A DNA stretch of 64,000 nt from Georgenia daeguensis (GTDB lineage: Bacteria; Actinomycetota; Actinomycetes; Actinomycetales; Actinomycetaceae), in assembly GCF_039537705.1 (NCBI RefSeq), contig NZ_BAABBA010000004.1:186001-250000 (forward strand), read 5' to 3'. Below, piece by piece: positions 59,721 through 64,000 of the stretch (its first letter is position 1; each line of letters starts with the position of its first letter). The notes beneath the pieces are model-generated. The model ran no database searches, had not been told where the DNA came from, and worked only from the letters and a program-made list of their open reading frames with translations. The position numbers were made by a program, and so were the translations under genes.

Positions 59721-60865
59721 ACGGCTCCGTCCTGCGGGCGCCGGGCATGCCGCTGCTCCTGGCGATGACCGTGCTCGGCTTCTCGGGCTACGCCGCACTG
59801 CTGCCCGTCGCGCCGCTCTGGGTGGTCCGGGGCGGCGCCGACGCCGGCGGCGCCGGCCTCGTCAACGGCGTCCTCATGCTCTTCACCGTGCTGACCCAGC
59901 TCGTCGTACCCACCGCCCTGCGGCGCCTCGGCTGGGCCCCGGTGCTCGTGGCCGGCATGCTCCTGCTGGGGCTTCCCGGGCTCGCCCACGGCGTGACCGA
60001 CGACCTCGGGCCCACCCTGGCGCTCTCGGCCGTCCGGGGGCTCGGGTTCGGCGTGCTGACCGTCACCGGCAGCGCCCTGATCGCCGAGCTGGTCCCGGCG
60101 GCACAGCGGGGGAGGGCGATCGGCGCCTACGGCCTCGCCATCGCGGGTCCCCAGGTCCTGCTGCTGGCGGGGGCGCCCTGGATCGCCGAGCGGCTGGACT
60201 TCTGGGTGGTCTTCGCCCTGGCGGGGCTGCCCGTGGTGGGCGTCGTGCCGGCTGTCCGCCTGGCGAGGATGCTTCGCCACATCCCCGAGCAGCCGAAGCG
60301 GGCACCCTACGTGCGCCTGCTCCGGCCGATGATCCTGCTGCTCGGCGTGACCCTGGCCGGCGGGGCGCTGATCACCTTCATGGCCCAGATGAGCAGCAGC
60401 GCACCCCTCACCGTGCTGGCCCTGCTCCTCATGAGCGTCACCGCCGCGCTCACCCGCTGGCGGGTCGGCTCGCTCGCCGACCGGTACGGCGCCCAGCGGT
60501 TCATCTGGCCGCTCGTGCTCAGCACGGCGGCGGGCATGGCGGTCATCGCCTGGGCGGTCCGGGACCCGCAGGCGACCAGCGTGCCGGCGCTGCTCGCCGG
60601 CACCGCCCTGGTCGGCGTCAGCTACGGCGCGCTGCAGAACCTGACGCTGGTGGTCACCTTCGCGTCGGTGAGCCGGCCGCATTACGGCTCGGCCAGCGCG
60701 GTGTGGAACATCGGCTTCGACGCCGGCACGGGGCTCGGCTCGGTCGTGGTCGGCGTGGTCGCCGCGGGGACGTCCTTCCCCGTCGCCATGCTCGCGGCAG
60801 GAGCGCTCTCCCTGCTGACCCTGCCTCTGGCCCTGCGGCGCGGACGACTCTCGCCGCAGCGCTGA
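59717..60865 (+). CDS. MFS transporter
   Basis: 382-residue major facilitator with about 11-12 membrane segments and a short cytoplasmic middle loop (LARMLRHIPEQPKRAPYVRLLRP). N-terminal PLLLAMTVLGFSGYAALLPVAPLW; TVTGSALIAELVPAAQRGRAIGAYGL resembles drug-efflux MFS motif. Substrate unknown. It overlaps the DUF385 gene by 4 bp and converges on recQ with a 2-bp gap. Confidence 0.85.
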   Translation: MNGSVLRAPGMPLLLAMTVLGFSGYAALLPVAPLWVVRGGADAGGAGLVNGVLMLFTVLTQLVVPTALRRLGWAPVLVAGMLLLGLPGLAHGVTDDLGPTLALSAVRGLGFGVLTVTGSALIAELVPAAQRGRAIGAYGLAIAGPQVLLLAGAPWIAERLDFWVVFALAGLPVVGVVPAVRLARMLRHIPEQPKRAPYVRLLRPMILLLGVTLAGGALITFMAQMSSSAPLTVLALLLMSVTAALTRWRVGSLADRYGAQRFIWPLVLSTAAGMAVIAWAVRDPQATSVPALLAGTALVGVSYGALQNLTLVVTFASVSRPHYGSASAVWNIGFDAGTGLGSVVVGVVAAGTSFPVAMLAAGALSLLTLPLALRRGRLSPQR

Positions 60866-60867
60866 GC

Positions 60868-63183
60868 TCAGCGCTGCGCGAGCACGAACGGGTGGACGGC
60901 GGACGCGCCGGCCTGCCGGAGAAGACGAGCGGCGACGGCGAGCGTCCAGCCCGAGTCGGTGAAGTCGTCCACCAGCACCACCGTCCGCCCCGGCAGGCCG
61001 GCCCGCGCGGCCTCGGACAGCTCCAGGTGCAGGCGGCGCTGGATGCCCGCGAGCCGCTGGGCGGAGTTGACGTCGTGCCGGCCGGCCGGGCGGTCCGGGG
61101 CGGGCGCGACCGCGCCGACCAGCGGGGCGCCGAGCACGTGCGCCACCCCCTGGGCCAGGTGCCGCACCAGCTGCGGGCGCGTGGCGGAGTCGACGATCAC
61201 GACGCCGTCCACCCCCGCGGAGCCGTCGCCACGGCGCAGTGCTCCGGCCCAGTCCTCGAGCACCTGCTGGACCGGACGCCGCAGGGCCGTCGGCAGGAGG
61301 CCGTCGTGGCCGTGGGCCGCCTCCTGACCGCCACCCGCGCCGCCGCCCGCGCCGGAGTCACCGGCCTCGCCGTCGTCCCGAGGGCCCCTGGGCGGCTCGA
61401 GCAGCTCGCGCAGCGGCGCGGACCAACCGAGCCCGTCGAGGCGGGCGAGCGCCCGCCCCGGCTCGGCCCGCTCGTCCTCCGGGATCTTGCCGCGCAGGTC
61501 CAGGCCCAGCGCGTCCATCCCGGTCGGCCACTGCCGCCGCGGGGAGATCTCCAGTCCGGGCCGGTCGAGGGCCGCGCGCACCTGCTGGACCGCTGACGCG
61601 TCGACGCCGGCCTCAAGAGCCAGGCCCCCGCACAGGTCACAGCGCCCGCACCGCCAGCCCTCCGCCAGGTCGGGATCGTCGAGCTGGTGGCGCAGGAACG
61701 CCATGCGGCAGGCCCCCGCCGCCAGGCGCTGGTAGTCCACCATCGCCTGCTGCTCCTGCAGCCGGGTGGCCTCGACCCGGGCGTAGCGTTCGGCGTCGTA
61801 GGTCCACGCCGCCCCGGTGGCCTCCCAGCCGCCGCGCATGCGGCGGACCGCGCCGTCGACGTCGAGCACCTTGAGCATCGTCTCGAGCCGGTTGCGGCGC
61901 AGGTCCACCTGCGTCTCGAGGCGGGCGGTCGACATCGTCCCGCCCTCGGCCAGCGCGGCGAGCGTCTCCCGCACCGCCGACTCGGGCGGGAAGCCCAGCG
62001 AGCCGAAGTAGTTCCAGATGTCCCGGTCCTCCTGCCCGGGCAGGAGGACGACGTCGGCGCGCGTCACGCCGCGGCCGGCGCGGCCGACCTGCTGGTAGTA
62101 GGCGATGGGGGAGGACGGGGCGCCCAGGTGGACCACGAAGCCGAGGTCGGGCTTGTCGAACCCCATGCCGAGCGCCGAGGTGGCCACCAGGGCCTTGACC
62201 CGGTTCTCCTTCAGGTCCGCCTCCAGCTGCTCCCGCTCGGCGGTGTCCGTCTGACCGGTGTAGGCCCGCACGTCGTGCCCGGCGGCGCGGAGCTGCTCGG
62301 CCACCCCCTGGGCCGCCGCCACGGTGAGGGTGTAGACGATGCCGGACCCGTCCCACCGGCCGAGCTGGTCCGCGAGCCACGCGACGCGGCTGGAGTGGTC
62401 GGGCAGGGGCAGCACGCCCAGGTGCAGCGACGGCCGGTCCAGCGAGCCGCGCAGCACCAGCACGCCGTCGTCGTGCCGGCCCACCCCGAGCTGCTCCGCG
62501 ACGTCCTGGCTCACCCGGGCGTTCGCCGTCGCGGTCGTGGCGAGCACCGGGATGCCGTCGGGCAGGTCGCCGAGCAGCGTGCGGATCCGCCGGTAGTCGG
62601 GGCGGAAGTCGTGGCCCCAGTCGGAGATGCAGTGCGCCTCGTCGACGACCACCAGCCCCGCGCTCGCCGCGAGCCGGGGGAGGACCTCGTCGCGGAAGCC
62701 GGGGTTGTTGAGCCGCTCGGGAGAGCACAGGAGCACGTCCACCTCGCCCGCCGCGATCGCCGCGTGGACCTCGTCCCACTCCGTGACGTTGGCGGAGTTG
62801 ATGGTGACTGCGCGGATGCCGGCCCGGGAGGCGGCCGCGATCTGGTCGCGCATGAGGGCCAGGAGCGGGGACACGATGACCGTGGGCCCCGCGGGCGGGC
62901 GCCCCGCGGCGCCGGCCCGCAGCAGCGCGGTGGCCACGAAGTACACGGCCGACTTGCCCCAGCCCGTCCGCTCGACCACCAGTGCGCGCCGCCGGTCGGC
63001 CACCAGCGCCTCGACGGCGGTCCACTGGTCCTCGCGCAGGCGAGCGTCGTCACGGCCCACGAGGGCACGCAGCGCCGCCTCGGCCTGCCCGCGCAGGGCG
63101 GACGAGTCCTGGGGGCGGCCGTCGGCCGTCGTGCCGGTCGCCCGCTTCGGGCCGGCGTCCGTCGCCGCTGCGTTCTCGGTCAT
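60868..63183 (-). CDS. RecQ-family helicase fused to a phosphoribosyltransferase-like domain
   Basis: 771-residue fusion. Helicase part (about 30-560): Walker A ERTGWGKSAVYF (residues 71-82, variant of the usual PTGGGKS), DEAHCISDWGHDFRPDYR, QVGRAGRG, and a RecQ zinc site CRMAFLRHQLDD with WRCGRCDLCGG. After a Gly/Ala-rich linker near 630 comes a phosphoribosyltransferase-like domain ending TVVLVDDFTDSGWTLAVAA, the PRPP-binding signature. No HRDC domain is recognised. ATG 63183 follows GAGGAGAGGGAG. Such fusions occur in actinobacteria, but the role of the second domain is unknown. Confidence 0.88.
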   Translation of the reverse strand: MTENAAATDAGPKRATGTTADGRPQDSSALRGQAEAALRALVGRDDARLREDQWTAVEALVADRRRALVVERTGWGKSAVYFVATALLRAGAAGRPPAGPTVIVSPLLALMRDQIAAASRAGIRAVTINSANVTEWDEVHAAIAAGEVDVLLCSPERLNNPGFRDEVLPRLAASAGLVVVDEAHCISDWGHDFRPDYRRIRTLLGDLPDGIPVLATTATANARVSQDVAEQLGVGRHDDGVLVLRGSLDRPSLHLGVLPLPDHSSRVAWLADQLGRWDGSGIVYTLTVAAAQGVAEQLRAAGHDVRAYTGQTDTAEREQLEADLKENRVKALVATSALGMGFDKPDLGFVVHLGAPSSPIAYYQQVGRAGRGVTRADVVLLPGQEDRDIWNYFGSLGFPPESAVRETLAALAEGGTMSTARLETQVDLRRNRLETMLKVLDVDGAVRRMRGGWEATGAAWTYDAERYARVEATRLQEQQAMVDYQRLAAGACRMAFLRHQLDDPDLAEGWRCGRCDLCGGLALEAGVDASAVQQVRAALDRPGLEISPRRQWPTGMDALGLDLRGKIPEDERAEPGRALARLDGLGWSAPLRELLEPPRGPRDDGEAGDSGAGGGAGGGQEAAHGHDGLLPTALRRPVQQVLEDWAGALRRGDGSAGVDGVVIVDSATRPQLVRHLAQGVAHVLGAPLVGAVAPAPDRPAGRHDVNSAQRLAGIQRRLHLELSEAARAGLPGRTVVLVDDFTDSGWTLAVAARLLRQAGASAVHPFVLAQR

Positions 63184-63330
63184 GGTGCTCCCTCTCCTCG
63201 GACCCTCCACGCTCTCACGAACGCCGCCACCTTCTCGCGGCCCGCCCACACCCGGTCGGCGTCGCGGCCGACGCCCGTCGGTGGCGGTCCGTGCCGGGCG
63301 CGAGGCAGCCGGATGCGCCAGCATGACGCC
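63184..63330. other. Divergent gap between recQ and the methyltransferase gene
   Basis: 147 bp. CAGCAT (63319-63324) followed by 6 bases and ATG 63331 could be a leaderless -10. The recQ ribosome binding site is at the other end. No operator-like symmetry was seen. Confidence 0.4.
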
Positions 63331-64000
63331 ATGACGAGGCAGACGGACGCGCGCACCAGCTGGGACGCCACGGCCTACGACCGGTTCGCCGCGCACCGCG
63401 CCCGGCCGGTCCAGATCCTGCTCGCCCGGGTGGGAGCGAACGACCCCGCGCTGGTCGTCGACCTCGGGTGCGGCACCGGCGCCTCCACCCGCCCGCTCGC
63501 CGCCCGCTGGCCGCGGGCCCGTGTCCTCGGCGTCGACTCCTCGCCGCAGATGCTCGAGCGCGCCCGCCGCTCCGACCCGGACGGGCGCATCGATTGGGTG
63601 GGGGCCGACATCAGGGACTGGCAGGCGCCCGGCCGGCCGGACGTCGTCGTCACCAACGCGGTGCTCCAGTGGGTGCCTGGGCACCTGGAGCTCCTGCCCG
63701 GCTGGGTGGAGAACCTCGCGCCCGGGGGCTGGTTCGCCCTCCAGGTGCCCGGCAACGCCGGCGCCCCGAGCCACACGCTCCTGCGGGGCCTCGTCGAGCG
63801 GCTCCCCGAGGGGCCGGAGCTGACGCAGCTCCTGCTGGGCGACGAGGCGCAGGACCCGGCCGGCTACGCCGCGGCGCTGCACGCGGCCGGGTGCGCCGTC
63901 GACGCCTGGGAGACCACGTATCTCCACCTGCTCGACCCGGCGGGCGAGCTCGACGCCCCCGTCCTCGAGTGGATGCGCGGCACCGGGTTGCGGCCGGTGC
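63331..64000 (+). CDS. tam: Trans-aconitate 2-methyltransferase-like protein (3' end beyond window)
   Basis: Class I SAM-dependent methyltransferase; about 223 residues visible and the frame runs off the window. Start TRQTDARTSWDATAYDRFAAHRARP matches the Tam family's W-D/Y-x-F-x-x-x-R-x-R-P pattern; SAM motif I is VVDLGCGTGASTRPLA; GVDSSPQMLERA, WVGADIRDW and TNAVLQWVPGHLELL follow. Tam detoxifies trans-aconitate formed from the citric acid cycle intermediate cis-aconitate. The next segments (LRGLVERLPEGPELTQLL) also fit. The full length is normally ~255. Confidence 0.82.
   Translation, partial: MTRQTDARTSWDATAYDRFAAHRARPVQILLARVGANDPALVVDLGCGTGASTRPLAARWPRARVLGVDSSPQMLERARRSDPDGRIDWVGADIRDWQAPGRPDVVVTNAVLQWVPGHLELLPGWVENLAPGGWFALQVPGNAGAPSHTLLRGLVERLPEGPELTQLLLGDEAQDPAGYAAALHAAGCAVDAWETTYLHLLDPAGELDAPVLEWMRGTGLRPV

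Overview
The window is 64 kb of very GC-rich, gene-dense chromosome with typical actinobacterial content: DUF3046 beside recA, a lexA/LysM divergent pair, a dcw cluster without ftsA, SepF plus DivIVA/Wag31, and many GTG starts and apparent leaderless promoters. The gene order (miaB, two YbjN genes, miaA, dapF, hflX, dinG-like, ldh, lexA, nrdR; and mraZ through ftsZ to divIVA, lspA, rluD, dnaE, hisD) and a MurE without the diaminopimelate DNPR motif fit the Micrococcales, for example a Cellulomonas/Georgenia-like organism. The genus cannot be fixed from this sequence. It is core chromosome: I found no insertion sequence, prophage, CRISPR array, tRNA or rRNA.

Region by region. 1-4.3 kb: a truncated Lhr helicase, DUF3046, recA and recX, with DNA-damage control sites before recA. 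4.3-9.4 kb (minus strand): a gluABCD-type glutamate importer, translationally coupled to a two-gene ABC-2 exporter. 9.5-21.9 kb: tRNA modification (miaB, miaA), two tandem YbjN proteins, dapF, an rRNA-type methyltransferase, hflX, a DinG-family helicase, L-lactate dehydrogenase, then lexA facing an SOS-type LysM gene and nrdR. 21.9-32.6 kb: aldo/keto reductase, serA, the RNA polymerase recycling helicase HelD, a PAC2 protein, an MFS transporter, a cold-shock protein, a spermidine-synthase-like protein, dinB and DUF3040. 32.6-33.3 kb: a gene-free stretch with a 24-bp tandem repeat and the mraZ control region. 33.3-53.8 kb: the division and cell wall cluster (mraZ, rsmH, ftsL, ftsI, murE, murF, mraY, murD, ftsW, murG, murC, ftsQ, ftsZ, pgeF, sepF, yggT, divIVA), then lspA, rluD and a GNAT enzyme. 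53.9-64 kb: dnaE, an S4 protein, a lone hisD, a DUF385 protein, an MFS transporter, a RecQ helicase fused to a phosphoribosyltransferase domain, and the start of a trans-aconitate methyltransferase-like gene.

Three layers of logic stand out. DNA-damage control: LexA boxes before recA and between lexA and the LysM gene, plus PafBC-type RecA-NDp motifs before recA, in the lexA intergenic region and, more weakly, before lhr. Division control: a triplet of 10-bp-spaced TGG boxes at the mraZ promoter and, 280-460 bp upstream, a minisatellite whose units each carry a pair of TGGAG motifs (minus strand) at the same 10-bp spacing. This array is the most novel candidate here. Translation: about a dozen genes have a -10-like hexamer only 6-9 bases before the start codon, implying leaderless mRNAs, whereas the dcw genes overlap stop-to-start and look translationally coupled.
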